From Snodgrassella alvi wkB2 (GTDB lineage: Bacteria > Pseudomonadota > Gammaproteobacteria > Burkholderiales > Neisseriaceae), in assembly GCF_000600005.1 (NCBI RefSeq), contig NZ_CP007446.1, positions 558,001 to 622,000 on the forward strand: 64,000 nt of DNA. The letters run 5' to 3'. Positions 44,550 through 54,146 of this stretch are shown here, piece after piece; the first letter of the stretch is position 1; each line of letters opens with the position of its first letter. Made by a program: the position numbers and the translations under genes. The notes under the pieces are model-generated. The model made no database searches and had not been told where the DNA came from. It was given only the letters and a program-made list of their open reading frames with translations.

Positions 44550-44744
44550 TCAGGCAATTTCATCAATCCATGCCTGCTGAACCGCTTCGAGTATGCGCTC
44601 GCCGCAGTGCTCAGGGTTGTCATCAAATTCTGGTAAAGCCAGTATCAGATCACGCAGCTGGGTAAAGCGGATGTTAGTAGGGTTGATGTCTTCGTAGCGG
44701 TCGGCCAGTTCTTCGGCGATTCGGTGTATATCAGTCCATTTCAT
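44550..44744 (-). CDS. iscX: Fe-S assembly protein IscX
   Basis: A 64-residue acidic protein that binds IscS and tunes cluster assembly. Typical motifs: MKWTDIHRIAEELADRYEDI, TQLRDLILALPEFDD, then ILEAVQQAWIDE. It is the last gene of the isc operon, as usual. Confidence 0.93.
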   Translation of the reverse strand: MKWTDIHRIAEELADRYEDINPTNIRFTQLRDLILALPEFDDNPEHCGERILEAVQQAWIDEIA

Positions 44745-44824
44745 GGTTTAAGCCTGCACTTAATTAGATAATTAAAAAATATTATTAAATCAATCGGTTT
44801 AGAGAGTATTCTTATTAAGTAAGG

Positions 44825-45166
44825 TTAATGCTCTTCACGTGCATGATTGATGGTATATTTTGGAATTTCGATGGTAACATCACTATCAGCTAGACGCGCC
44901 TGACAGCTCAGGCGTGAATCGGCTTCCAGCCCCCATGCCTGATCAAGTAAATCTTCTTCCTGTTCAGTCGGTTCAGGCAGGCTATCATATCCTTTGCGAA
45001 TAAGAACGTGACAGGTTGTGCAGGCGCAGGATTTTTCGCAGGCGTGTTCAATTTCAATATCATGCTCAAGTAATGCATCACAAATACTGGTTCCTGTGGG
45101 AATGTCACTTAAAACTTTACCTTCAGGACAGAGTTGAGGATGGGGCAGTACAGTAATTTTGGGCAT
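44825..45166 (-). CDS. fdx: [2Fe-2S] ferredoxin of the isc operon
   Basis: A 113-residue ferredoxin that supplies electrons for cluster assembly. Cys ligands: HACEKSCACTTCHVL (three Cys in use) and the distal LSCQARL. Starts MPKITVLPHPQLCPEG, typical of the isc-linked Fdx. Followed by iscX. Confidence 0.94.
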   Translation of the reverse strand: MPKITVLPHPQLCPEGKVLSDIPTGTSICDALLEHDIEIEHACEKSCACTTCHVLIRKGYDSLPEPTEQEEDLLDQAWGLEADSRLSCQARLADSDVTIEIPKYTINHAREEH

Positions 45167-45238
45167 GGTAATTCCGTGTTTCTAAATAAAGCAGGCGTGT
45201 CCGGTTTTAAAATAAAACCATTCACGCCGAATATGTTA

Positions 45239-45865
45239 TTAAATTATACCTTGTACTTTCAGTACGGTGGATACACCGGTATCAGCACTTACGCGCTGAT
45301 AGAATTTACTCAGATTATGATATGCGCTCAGATCAATGTTACATCTTTTTGTCCAATGTGCTTCTATAAAAATGTAAACATCTGCAATAGTGATATTATC
45401 GCCAGTCAGGTAATCCTGCTGAGCAAGAATATTATCAACTAAGGAAAATAAATTTTTCAGAGCAGAACTAGCATAGGCCTTCAGATTCTCCTGTGCTTTT
45501 TCATCATCTACCATGCGAGCTGCATAGAAATAAGGTTTAAAGCTCATGTGTAAATCAGAATTGGCAAAGGCCAGCCATTGGCGGGCCAGGGCTCGTGCTT
45601 TGGGATCATGTTGTGCTGTAACGCCATAGATACCTTTATCCGGTGCAAGATCATTGATGTAATCAATGATTGCCACATTCTGACGCAGTGCCCAGTTGCC
45701 GTCAGTCAGTAATGGTACTTGCCCCTGAGGGTTCAGTGCCAGATATTCCGGCGATTTGATTGTGTCGCGACCTACCTCTTCAGCGGTATATTCAAGTCCG
45801 CTCCATTCTAGTGCCACATGCGGTATAAATGCACAGGTGTTTGGTATGTAATATAGCTTTAACAT
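45239..45865 (-). CDS. Glutathione S-transferase family protein
   Basis: A 208-residue protein. The thioredoxin-like N-terminus starts LKLYYIPNTCAFIPHVALEW, then the GSH-contact region PQGQVPLLTDGNWALRQNVA. The helical C-terminus has ITIADVYIFIEAHW. It resembles the GstA/beta-class group. It sits on the same strand between hscA and fdx, an unusual guest in an isc operon, with short gaps on both sides. Confidence 0.87.
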   Translation of the reverse strand: MLKLYYIPNTCAFIPHVALEWSGLEYTAEEVGRDTIKSPEYLALNPQGQVPLLTDGNWALRQNVAIIDYINDLAPDKGIYGVTAQHDPKARALARQWLAFANSDLHMSFKPYFYAARMVDDEKAQENLKAYASSALKNLFSLVDNILAQQDYLTGDNITIADVYIFIEAHWTKRCNIDLSAYHNLSKFYQRVSADTGVSTVLKVQGII

Positions 45866-45918
45866 GATGTTATCTCCATCGTATCGGCAGACAGTTCAAT
45901 TTGTCTGCATTTGAAATG

Positions 45919-47787
45919 TCAGATTTCTCTGACGTTTTTACCTTGCAAAGCTCGTTGGATATTGCGGTTCATGCGTTTGGCAGCAAATTCATCAGTTGCG
46001 TGATTTAATGCATGAATAGCATCACGAATATCCTGAGCATCTCCTTGCTGGATTTGTTGTTGGGTGTGTTCCAGTGCAGTTTGAATAACCTGTTGTTCAT
46101 CATGGCTAAGTAAGTCTGCGTCTATAGACAGGGCATTGGTGACCGCCGCAATAATGCTTTCTGCTTCTACTGTGGCTTCTGTACGGGCACGTTGTCTGGC
46201 ATCGGTTTGTGCATGAGTAAAACTGTCTTTCAGCATTTGGGTAATAACGCTATCGTCAAGTCCGTACGAAGGTTTTACTTCAATATGAGCCTGTACCCCT
46301 GTAGTTTGTTCGCGGGCAGAAACAGAAAGCAGACCATCGGCATCAACCTGAAATGTCACCCGTATGCGTGCTGCTCCGGCGGCCATCGGCGGGATGCCGC
46401 GGAGTGTGAATTGTGCCAGACTGCGGCAGTCTGCGACTAATTCACGCTCACCCTGTACAACATGAATCATCATGGCTGTTTGCCCGTCTTTAAAGGTTGT
46501 AAAATCCTGAGCGCGTGCTGTAGGTAGGGTACTGTTGCGCGGGATAACCTTTTCAACCAGTCCGCCATAAGTTTCCAGCCCGAGTGATAACGGAGTTACA
46601 TCCAGTAACAGCCATTCATCATCATTTTTATTGCCTGCCAGTACATTGGCCTGCATCGCAGCTCCCAATGCTACAACCTCATCCGGATTAAGGTTATTCA
46701 GCGGAGTCTGACCAAAGAAAGTGGCTACAGCCTGCTGTACATGCAGCATGCGCGTAGCTCCGCCTACCATAATTACCCCTTTTATCTCACTTTTACTGAT
46801 GCCGGCATCGCGCATTGCCTGTTTAACCGGCTCTAGTGTTTTGGCTACCAGAGGCTGAGTTAGCTGATGAAAGGTGTCACGGCTGATATCAGTGAGGATT
46901 TTTTGTCCGTTAGAAAGAGTGGCGGCAATGGTGGTTGAAGTTTCACTTGTCAGAGCTTCTTTGGCTGCACGTGAAAGTGATTGTAATAATGCGCTATCCT
47001 GTGCATTTAACTGTGATAATTTATTCTGTTCCAGCAACCAGCAAAACAAACGCTGGTCGAAATCGTCACCACCCAGAGCACTGTTACCGTTTGTTGCTTT
47101 TACTTCAAACAGACCGCGGCTTAAGGTTAAAACTGAAACATCAAATGTTCCGCCGCCAAGATCATAAACGATAAATGTTCCTTCAGCGGCATTGTCCAGA
47201 CCATAAGCAATTGCAGCCGCGGTGGGTTCATTCAGTAAGCGTAAAACATGCAGACCGGCCAGACGGGCAGCATCTTTAGTTGCCTGGCGCTGTGCATCGT
47301 CAAAATAGGCCGGTACAGTAATCACTGCGCCGGCAAGTTCACCACCGAGTGTGTTTTCTGCACGGGTTTTCAAAACACGGAGAATATCTGCAGAGACATC
47401 TATCGGGGTTTTATTTCCTGCACGGGTGTGAATGCTGATAATGCGTTCATCATTAGTAAAATGATAGGGCAGATAACGGGTTTCAGACTGATTTTTGATA
47501 TCTTCAAGAGTACGACCAATCAGACGTTTAGCTGAACTGATGGTGTTGGCCGGATCAATACGCTGTGCTTTTAATGCATCTGTGCCTACTTCCGGTACGC
47601 TATCCTGCTGGTAGCGGACAACAGAGGGCAGGGTAATCCTTCCCTGTTCGTCTGCGAGACATTCGGCATAACCACTGCGTACGGTTGCAACTAAGCTATT
47701 AGTTGTGCCTAAATCAATGCCTACAGCATGACGATGTTCATGCGGTACAGCGGAAAGGCCGGGTTCGGCAATTTGCAATAAAGCCAT
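45919..47787 (-). CDS. hscA: Fe-S chaperone HscA (Hsp70 type)
   Basis: A 622-residue Hsp70 that helps IscU hand over its cluster. Motifs: [60 protein letters not shown], then a substrate domain from about 395 ([20 protein letters not shown]). Full length for HscA. Preceded by hscB. Confidence 0.96.
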   Translation of the reverse strand: MALLQIAEPGLSAVPHEHRHAVGIDLGTTNSLVATVRSGYAECLADEQGRITLPSVVRYQQDSVPEVGTDALKAQRIDPANTISSAKRLIGRTLEDIKNQSETRYLPYHFTNDERIISIHTRAGNKTPIDVSADILRVLKTRAENTLGGELAGAVITVPAYFDDAQRQATKDAARLAGLHVLRLLNEPTAAAIAYGLDNAAEGTFIVYDLGGGTFDVSVLTLSRGLFEVKATNGNSALGGDDFDQRLFCWLLEQNKLSQLNAQDSALLQSLSRAAKEALTSETSTTIAATLSNGQKILTDISRDTFHQLTQPLVAKTLEPVKQAMRDAGISKSEIKGVIMVGGATRMLHVQQAVATFFGQTPLNNLNPDEVVALGAAMQANVLAGNKNDDEWLLLDVTPLSLGLETYGGLVEKVIPRNSTLPTARAQDFTTFKDGQTAMMIHVVQGERELVADCRSLAQFTLRGIPPMAAGAARIRVTFQVDADGLLSVSAREQTTGVQAHIEVKPSYGLDDSVITQMLKDSFTHAQTDARQRARTEATVEAESIIAAVTNALSIDADLLSHDEQQVIQTALEHTQQQIQQGDAQDIRDAIHALNHATDEFAAKRMNRNIQRALQGKNVREI

Positions 47788-47876
47788 AATCTGAATTTAG
47801 TCCTGATTTCTTAAATATTACTTAATACTTCGATTTTTTATCAAAGCATATCTCTGATACATTGATTCTGATGATG

Positions 47877-48380
47877 TCAGGGAAGCGCAGCTTGAATTTC
47901 ACTTTGTAATCTGTGTAAAAAACGCCCCTGGCGTACCAGCTCTGCTGCTTTTTCCGGCTGATTCTGTATAAAGGCCGCATCCAGTTGCTGGTATAAGCCG
48001 GTTTGTTCGAGCTCAATAGTGGCTGCAAGTTCTTTAAGTGTTGTCCAATCAGCTTCTGCACGGGCGTCTTCGAGTGTTTCACGCCATTGCATCTGCTGCA
48101 TTAAAAACTCAGCCGGAAAGTGCGTATGCTCTGGTGCATCCGCATCTACTCCCTGTTGTTTCAATAAATATGCAGCCCGGTCAAGCGGATTGCTCAGAAT
48201 ACGATAAGCTTCGTTAACGGTAGCAGCCATCATCATGGCCTGCTTTTGTTCAAAAGCACTTCTGGCAGCAAATTTATCCGGATGGCACTGTGCTGCCAGC
48301 AAGCGATAATTCTGCTCCAGTTGCTTATCATCAATATTGAACTGTTCAGGTAATTGGAAAAGCGCAAAGTATTGGTTCAT
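47877..48380 (-). CDS. hscB: Co-chaperone HscB
   Basis: A 167-residue J-domain protein that brings IscU to HscA. The J domain has the His-Pro-Asp triad in AAQCHPDKFA. The C-terminal helical domain (LMQQMQWRETLEDARAEADW) binds IscU. ATG 48380 is preferred; an in-frame start at 48431 adds a non-conserved leader. Confidence 0.93.
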   Translation of the reverse strand: MNQYFALFQLPEQFNIDDKQLEQNYRLLAAQCHPDKFAARSAFEQKQAMMMAATVNEAYRILSNPLDRAAYLLKQQGVDADAPEHTHFPAEFLMQQMQWRETLEDARAEADWTTLKELAATIELEQTGLYQQLDAAFIQNQPEKAAELVRQGRFLHRLQSEIQAALP

Positions 48381-48523
48381 GTGGCTCACCTTTATGGTGA
48401 AAATTGGGTCAAAGCTAAAGATACCGGACATGAAAAACAGGCTTTTCGCAAAATTTGGCTGTAATGCTGTATTTTGCTTATCGGCCAGCAGAATTACGAC
48501 ATTCCGGCAATAGGGTTATTTAT

Positions 48524-48844
48524 TTAAACATGAAAGCTTTCACCACAACCGCATTCATCTTTGGCATTGGGGTTGGCAAATTTAAAACCTTCCTGTAATC
48601 CTTCTTTAACAAAATCCAGTTCAGTACCATCAAGATAAACATGGCTTTTAGGATCAACAAATACTTTGACACCATGTTGTTCAAACAATAGATCTTCCGG
48701 CTGGATGTTATCAACAAATTCAAGAGTATACGCCATACCCGAACAGCCACTGTTTTTAACCCCGAGACGAATACCTTCGCCTTTACCACGTTTGGTCAGA
48801 TAATTGCTAATATGCTTAGCGGCTTTTTCAGTCAGAGAAATCAT
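48524..48844 (-). CDS. iscA: Fe-S carrier IscA
   Basis: A 106-residue A-type carrier. Conserved Cys34 (NSGCSGMAY), Cys98 and Cys100 (DECGCGES). Starts [15 protein letters not shown]. It receives and passes on iron or clusters. Part of the isc operon, after the small zinc-finger gene. Confidence 0.95.
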   Translation of the reverse strand: MISLTEKAAKHISNYLTKRGKGEGIRLGVKNSGCSGMAYTLEFVDNIQPEDLLFEQHGVKVFVDPKSHVYLDGTELDFVKEGLQEGFKFANPNAKDECGCGESFHV

Positions 48845-48877
48845 ATTCTCACCTGTTGGAAATTTGTCCTGAATTTA

Positions 48878-49156
48878 CTATGCAGTACCTTCAGGGTTTT
48901 TACAATTATGATTAAAACGACGTTTGTAAGATGAAAGAAATGAGCGCTTAATGGCAATATTTTCTTCACAGTTAATACAAAAACGTGTACCAGGAAACTG
49001 AAGCTGATGTTCAGATGATATTGATTCACCGCATTCCAGACAAAATTGACTGGTACACATTCTGATATCGTTTAGGCGTACTGCATTAACCGATTGATTG
49101 TCATTATTTTCAGTAGTGGGTTCGTTGTTATTTGCGGTACTGCCAAAAATCATCAT
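48878..49156 (-). CDS. TraR/DksA-type zinc-finger protein in the isc operon
   Basis: A 92-residue protein. The first 30 residues are polar and probably disordered. Residues about 33-65 form a C4 zinc finger: FCLECGESISSEHQLQFPG with a second FCINCEENIA pair. The tail is basic (SYKRRFNHNCKNPEG). It starts two bases after the iscU stop, so it is translated with the operon. The DksA-like finger lacks the long coiled coil of true DksA, so it is more like the short TraR-type proteins. Its role in this operon is unknown. Confidence 0.72.
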   Translation of the reverse strand: MMIFGSTANNNEPTTENNDNQSVNAVRLNDIRMCTSQFCLECGESISSEHQLQFPGTRFCINCEENIAIKRSFLSSYKRRFNHNCKNPEGTA

Positions 49157-49157
49157 A

Positions 49158-49541
49158 TTACTCGTTATGTTTTTTTCGATAATCAGCTACAGCAGCCTTA
49201 ATAGCATCTTCTGCCAGAATAGAACAATGTATTTTTACTGGCGGTAATGCTAGTTCTTCAGCAATGGCACTGTTTTTAATAGCCAAAGCCTCATCCAGAC
49301 TCTTACCTTTAACCCATTCTGTAATCAGACTTGAAGAAGCAATAGCAGAACCGCAGCCATAAGTTTTGAATTTGGCATCTTCAATAATACCGTTATCACT
49401 TACTTTGATTTGTAATTTCATTACATCGCCGCAGGCTGGTGCGCCTACCATACCGGTACCCACGCTCTGGTCACCCTTTTCAAAAGAGCCGACATTGCGC
49501 GGATTTTCATAATGATCAATGACTTTGTCACTGTAGGCCAT
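49158..49541 (-). CDS. iscU: Fe-S scaffold IscU
   Basis: A 127-residue scaffold on which clusters are built. Cluster ligands Cys37 (GAPACGDV) with Asp39, Cys63 (YGCGSAIASS) and Cys106 (IHCSILAEDA). The LPPVK motif recognised by HscA lies just before Cys106. Confidence 0.97.
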   Translation of the reverse strand: MAYSDKVIDHYENPRNVGSFEKGDQSVGTGMVGAPACGDVMKLQIKVSDNGIIEDAKFKTYGCGSAIASSSLITEWVKGKSLDEALAIKNSAIAEELALPPVKIHCSILAEDAIKAAVADYRKKHNE

Positions 49542-49674
49542 AATAAGTTCCTTTTACAATTCTTCTGATGCCAGAATAACTACAATTGCTTTTATATTCG
49601 CAGCAAATAACCTGTTTTTAGTGTGCAGCCCTGCGATATAGCAGGGCAGAATATATCGTTTCAGTCTGAGCTGA

Positions 49675-50889
49675 TTAATGTGCTGCCCATTCGACACTAC
49701 TCAAATCAATGCCTTCCTGATGCATTTCCCACAATGGAGACAATTCGCGTAATTTACCGATTTTGGATTTAATCAGTTCAGCAGCATAATCAATCTCGGC
49801 TTCGGTAGTAAAACGTCCGAATGTAATACGCAGAGAGCTGTGCGCCAGCTCATCATTGCGACCCAGTGCGCGCAGTACATAGCTTGGCTCCAGACTTGCG
49901 GAAGTACAGGCAGATCCGCTGGAAACAGCAATATCTTTAACAGCCATAATCAGACTCTCACCCTCAACAAAATTGAAGCTGATATTCAGATTCTGATACA
50001 CGCGATGTTGTAAATCACCATTGATATATACTTCTTCAACACCTTTAATTGCATTGAGAAAACGGTCACGCAGTGCTTTAGCATGAGCATTGTCTTTATC
50101 CATTTCCAGACGCGCCAGACGGAATGCCTCACCCATGCCGACAATCTGATGAGTAGCCAGTGTACCGGAACGGAAACCACGCTCATGCCCGCCGCCATGC
50201 ATCTGTGCATTCAGGCGGACACGGGGTTTGCGGCGTACATACAAAGCTCCAATTCCTTTAGGGCCGTAGGTTTTGTGTGCAGACATACTCAACAAACCAA
50301 TCTGATTGGCTTTTACGTCAATATGAACTTTACCGGTAGCCTGAGCGGCATCGACGTGAAAAATGACTCCTTTTTCAGCACAAAGTGCACCAATAGCTGC
50401 AATATCCTGAATCACACCGATTTCATTATTTACCCACATCACACTGACTAAGGTTGTATCTGGGCGGATAGCAGCTTCCAGCTCTGCCATATCAATCAAA
50501 CCATTTTCCTGTACACCCAGATAGGTAACTTCGAAGCCTTCTCTTTCCAGCTCTCGCATGGTATCCAGAATAGCTTTATGTTCAGTTTTGACCGTAATCA
50601 GATGCTTACCTTTACTGGCATAAAACTGTGCCGCACCTTTCAATGCCAGATTGTCAGATTCAGTGGCTCCTGAAGTGAAGATAATTTCTTTAGAATCCGC
50701 ACCAATCAAAGCAGCAATTTCATTGCGTGCATTTTCTACGGCTTCTTCTGCCTGCCAGCCAAAGCTATGGCTATTGGATGCCGGATTACCAAAAAATTCC
50801 GTCAGGTAAGGAATCATTTTTTCAGCCACACGCGGATCAACCGGTGTTGTAGCTGAGTAATCAAGGTAGATAGGAAGTTTTACGGTCAT
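49675..50889 (-). CDS. iscS: Cysteine desulfurase IscS
   Basis: A 404-residue PLP enzyme that takes sulfur from cysteine. Motifs: [24 protein letters not shown], the PLP Lys in [11 protein letters not shown], and the catalytic Cys loop in [20 protein letters not shown]. Full length. Between iscR and iscU. Confidence 0.97.
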   Translation of the reverse strand: MTVKLPIYLDYSATTPVDPRVAEKMIPYLTEFFGNPASNSHSFGWQAEEAVENARNEIAALIGADSKEIIFTSGATESDNLALKGAAQFYASKGKHLITVKTEHKAILDTMRELEREGFEVTYLGVQENGLIDMAELEAAIRPDTTLVSVMWVNNEIGVIQDIAAIGALCAEKGVIFHVDAAQATGKVHIDVKANQIGLLSMSAHKTYGPKGIGALYVRRKPRVRLNAQMHGGGHERGFRSGTLATHQIVGMGEAFRLARLEMDKDNAHAKALRDRFLNAIKGVEEVYINGDLQHRVYQNLNISFNFVEGESLIMAVKDIAVSSGSACTSASLEPSYVLRALGRNDELAHSSLRITFGRFTTEAEIDYAAELIKSKIGKLRELSPLWEMHQEGIDLSSVEWAAH

Positions 50890-50929
50890 TGTCGTGTTCT
50901 CTTTAAATATCTATGGCTGCGCCGGAGTA

Positions 50930-51400
50930 TTAATGCAGATTAATTAAGGTAACTGGCTGCTCCGGGTTGCTTTTTTTTTCATTACTGTTGTTATGGTAAG
51001 TTCGCTGATTCAGAATGCATTGCAAAGTAATGCCGCGCAAATAGCTGTCTATGGTTTTATTCAGATTTGCCCATAAGTCATGAGTCAGACAAGGTGAACC
51101 GTCCTGACAATCAGCATGACCGCCACAAACGGTAGCATCCAGCGTGTCTTCCGCTGCAGAGATAATATCTGCAATATTAATCTGAGCAGCATCATGACTC
51201 AGTACATAGCCGCCCCCCGGCCCGCGAATACTTTCTACCAGCCCGGCACGGCGTAATTTTCCGAACAGCTGCTCAAGATAAGACAGGGAAATGCGCTGGC
51301 GTTCACTTATTGCAGTCAGGTTTACTGCACCAGATTGCGCATGCATGGCTAAATCCAGCATAGCAATGACGGCAAAACGCCCTTTGGTGGTTAAACGCAT
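50930..51400 (-). CDS. iscR: Fe-S cluster regulator IscR
   Basis: A 156-residue Rrf2-family regulator. The winged helix (MRLTTKGRFAVIAMLDLAMH, SLSYLEQLFGKLRRAGLVES) is followed by the cluster-binding set CGGHADCQDGSPC with three Cys and then His in CLTHDLW. Holo-IscR represses the operon; a matching box lies in the promoter. Confidence 0.95.
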   Translation of the reverse strand: MRLTTKGRFAVIAMLDLAMHAQSGAVNLTAISERQRISLSYLEQLFGKLRRAGLVESIRGPGGGYVLSHDAAQINIADIISAAEDTLDATVCGGHADCQDGSPCLTHDLWANLNKTIDSYLRGITLQCILNQRTYHNNSNEKKSNPEQPVTLINLH

Positions 51401-51432
51401 GACAAAACCCGAAACAGATTGACAATGTATGA

Positions 51433-51465
51433 ATTATCTAATACCCGACAATTTTAGTCAACTTT
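51433..51465 (-). promoter_or_regulatory. isc promoter with IscR type 1 box
   Basis: On the minus strand: -35 TTGACT (51456-51461), 17 bases, -10 GATAAT (51433-51438). The 25-base stretch at 51441-51465 (AAAGTTGACTAAAATTGTCG, then GGTAT) fits the IscR type 1 consensus with two mismatches and covers the -35 and spacer, as in the autoregulated E. coli isc promoter. Confidence 0.75.
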
Positions 51466-51898
51466 ATTCATGGATAAATCAAGTAATTATGTCAGAATAA
51501 ATTCCATCACAAATACATAAGATTCTAAAATTAATACTGGTTAAAACACTGGAAATACAGACTGTTTACAGCTGCCTGGCAGCAGAACCGAACGAATTGT
51601 TTTAATTTTTGCGGATGATATTTCCAGATTATTAATAACATTCATCCAATCAGAGCGTTTGTATACGATAAGCACAGAATAATTAAGAAATTCGGAATTA
51701 TCGGTTTTTCTGAGAACAGGCCGGAATCAAGCTCACGGATAGTAAAATGAAAAAATAATGCAAGCCGTAAAAATACTGAAGTTGTTAATAAAGCTGAGCT
51801 AATAGCTTAACTTTAAAAGATATTGATACTTTGTTTGAGAAGAAATTAAAATTCTAAATATTTATGCTGATTGAAAAATCATATTTCTGATAATAAAA
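51466..51898. other. Intergenic stretch between iscR and pip
   Basis: No gene seen. CAGCTGCCTGGCAGCAG near 51570 forms a short palindrome. AT-rich otherwise. Confidence 0.45.
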
Positions 51899-51922
51899 CA
51901 GGTCTGAATATATTCAGACCTG
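51899..51922 (-). terminator. Terminator after pip
   Basis: CAGGTCTGAATA next to TATTCAGACCTG, a perfect 24-base palindrome, followed by TTTTATT on the minus strand. Confidence 0.82.
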
Positions 51923-51944
51923 AAAGAAATGTCCGGAATAAATG

Positions 51945-52886
51945 TTATAAACTGGCAAGAGCATCGGTAGCAGCCACCAGAGCAGCCTGATTTGCCGGTT
52001 CAAAGCCAGAATGACCGGCTATAGTGACTACCAGTCTGGCATGCGGTAAAGCCCGCTGCAATTCCCATGCGCTTTCAATCGGTGTGCACATATCATAGCG
52101 CCCCTGAACAATGACAATCGGAATATCAGCCAGTATCTGAATATTTTCAAGTAAGGCAAATTCGCTTGCCAGCCAGCAGCGATGGACAAAATAATGATTT
52201 TCAATCCTTGCAATTGCCAAGGCACGCTGCGGATCATTATATTCGTCTATACCAGCCTGATTATGCTCTAAATGTACAATACTACTTTCCCATTGGGCCC
52301 ATGCTTTAGCTGCATTGAGCTGAGTTGTTTCATCCGTATAAGGATGGCATAACAACTCATGATAGGCATCTACTAAATTATGCCGTTTATCTTCAGCAAT
52401 CGGTGCGAGATAATTCTCCCATGCTTCCGGAAAAATATGATTTGCGCCTTGCTGATAAACCCAAGTAATTTCATGTGGCCGGCACAGAAAAATACCGCGC
52501 AGTATCAGCTCACTGACTCTTTGCGGATAAGTTTTAGCATAAGCAAGTGCCAGTGAGCTCCCCCATGAACCACCAAATACCTGCCAGCGTTCAATGTGCA
52601 GCATCCTGCGAACTTTTTCTAAATCTTCAACCAGATCCCATGTAGTATTGTCGTCGATACAGGCATAGGGCAGGGAACGACCGCATCCACGCTGATCAAT
52701 AATAATAATGCGGTATTTTTGCGGATTGAAGAAACCGCGGCATGCAGGCGAGGCTCCGGCTCCCGGCCCGCCATGTAAAAAAATAACTGGTTTACCGGCC
52801 GGATTGCCGCTTTCTTCCCAGTAAATCTGATGAATTGCAGAAACCTGCAATAATCCGGACTGATATGGTTCAGTTATTGGATACAT
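51945..52886 (-). CDS. pip: Proline iminopeptidase
   Basis: A 313-residue alpha/beta hydrolase that removes N-terminal proline from peptides. Oxyanion motif HGGPGAGASPACRGFF; DQRGCGRS; the nucleophile Ser in GGSWGSSLALAYA; catalytic Asp in QGRYDMCTP and His in AGHSGFEP. S33 family, full length, single gene with its own terminator. Confidence 0.94.
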   Translation of the reverse strand: MYPITEPYQSGLLQVSAIHQIYWEESGNPAGKPVIFLHGGPGAGASPACRGFFNPQKYRIIIIDQRGCGRSLPYACIDDNTTWDLVEDLEKVRRMLHIERWQVFGGSWGSSLALAYAKTYPQRVSELILRGIFLCRPHEITWVYQQGANHIFPEAWENYLAPIAEDKRHNLVDAYHELLCHPYTDETTQLNAAKAWAQWESSIVHLEHNQAGIDEYNDPQRALAIARIENHYFVHRCWLASEFALLENIQILADIPIVIVQGRYDMCTPIESAWELQRALPHARLVVTIAGHSGFEPANQAALVAATDALASL

Positions 52887-52995
52887 AAATGTGTTCCTGA
52901 AAGCATCTGCAAACTAACTAAATGATTATTATTAAATTATAATTCAATTTGTATCTGGTTTTATCACTGTTTTGCCGGCTGTCTGCGGTTATCAA

Positions 52996-53838
52996 TCAGC
53001 GAAACCACTTACGTACGGCGTCCAGACCGCCAAAGCGTATATTAATAGACGTTGCGGCCTGTGTTTTCGGTTTGGCGTGGTAGGCAACTCCAAAACCGGC
53101 TGCCTGTAGCATCGGAATATCATTTGCACCGTCACCCATTGCCAGTACCTGCATTGGGTTTAGTCCAAGTTTTTCTCTGAATTGAACCAGTAAATCAGCT
53201 TTAGCCTGAGCATCAATAATTCTGCCTGCCAGCTCTCCGTTCAGAACATTATCTTGTATCACCAGCTGATTAGCAAAAGTATAATCAAGCCCGTATTGTT
53301 GCTGTAGCCGTTGAGTAAAATAAGTAAATCCACCGGAAACCAGCATGAATTTAACTGCATGTTTCTGACACTGCTGCAACAGCCATTCTGCACCCGGAGA
53401 AAGTTTCAGTACATGTTCATAAACCTGTTTTAATTCTTCAACCGGTAAACCCTTCAATAAAGCTACACGCGCCCGTAACGATTGCTCAAAATCAATTTCA
53501 CCGCGCATTGAGCGTTCGGTGATGGCCGCAACCTGTGCCTGTAATCCCACTCCGGCAGCAATTTCATCCACACATTCAATTGTAATCAAAGTGGAATCCA
53601 TATCACTAACAATTAATCCTAAGTCTGCAAAACTCTGATCAGGCAAAATAGCAAAATCAATTTTTTGCTCAATCAGCTGAGTCTGTGCTGATTCAGATAA
53701 TTCGAAATCAACACTAACCGGCAGCCGCAGCACAGAATTATCAAATGTATATTCCGGATTTGACGGCATAATTGCGTTTAAATGGGATAAATCACACAGA
53801 TGTAAATCCGAATGTTGTAAAACCAGAACAGGAAGCAT
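52996..53838 (-). CDS. serB: Phosphoserine phosphatase
   Basis: A 280-residue HAD phosphatase for the last step of serine synthesis. Motifs: SDMDSTLITIECVDEIA with catalytic Asp pair, MLVSGGFTYFTQRL, and GDGANDIPMLQAAGFGVAYH. ATG 53838 is preferred; an in-frame extension to 53895 adds a hydrophobic leader not usual in SerB. Divergent from the OPT transporter gene. Confidence 0.94.
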   Translation of the reverse strand: MLPVLVLQHSDLHLCDLSHLNAIMPSNPEYTFDNSVLRLPVSVDFELSESAQTQLIEQKIDFAILPDQSFADLGLIVSDMDSTLITIECVDEIAAGVGLQAQVAAITERSMRGEIDFEQSLRARVALLKGLPVEELKQVYEHVLKLSPGAEWLLQQCQKHAVKFMLVSGGFTYFTQRLQQQYGLDYTFANQLVIQDNVLNGELAGRIIDAQAKADLLVQFREKLGLNPMQVLAMGDGANDIPMLQAAGFGVAYHAKPKTQAATSINIRFGGLDAVRKWFR

Positions 53839-54146
53839 AACAAATATACAGCCAGAAAAAAAATTCAGTATAGACATCGCCAATAGGCTTGACAACCAAC
53901 AATTAAAAAGAAAATAAGTACTGAAATCAGAATCCGGAAATTGAGTAAAATTAATCTTATTTAAACTAAGAATAAAAATAAAAAACTTAATTTACATTAA
54001 ATTCTTTAAACATAAAGAAAAATTACAAATGAGTTTGTACAATGCAACTTTTTGTCCAAAATTGCGGTCGTGAAAGGATAAATAAATATCCAGAAATTTT
54101 AGTATTATTGCTATTATTCCAAGTCGCATTTTTATGGAGTTATTAC

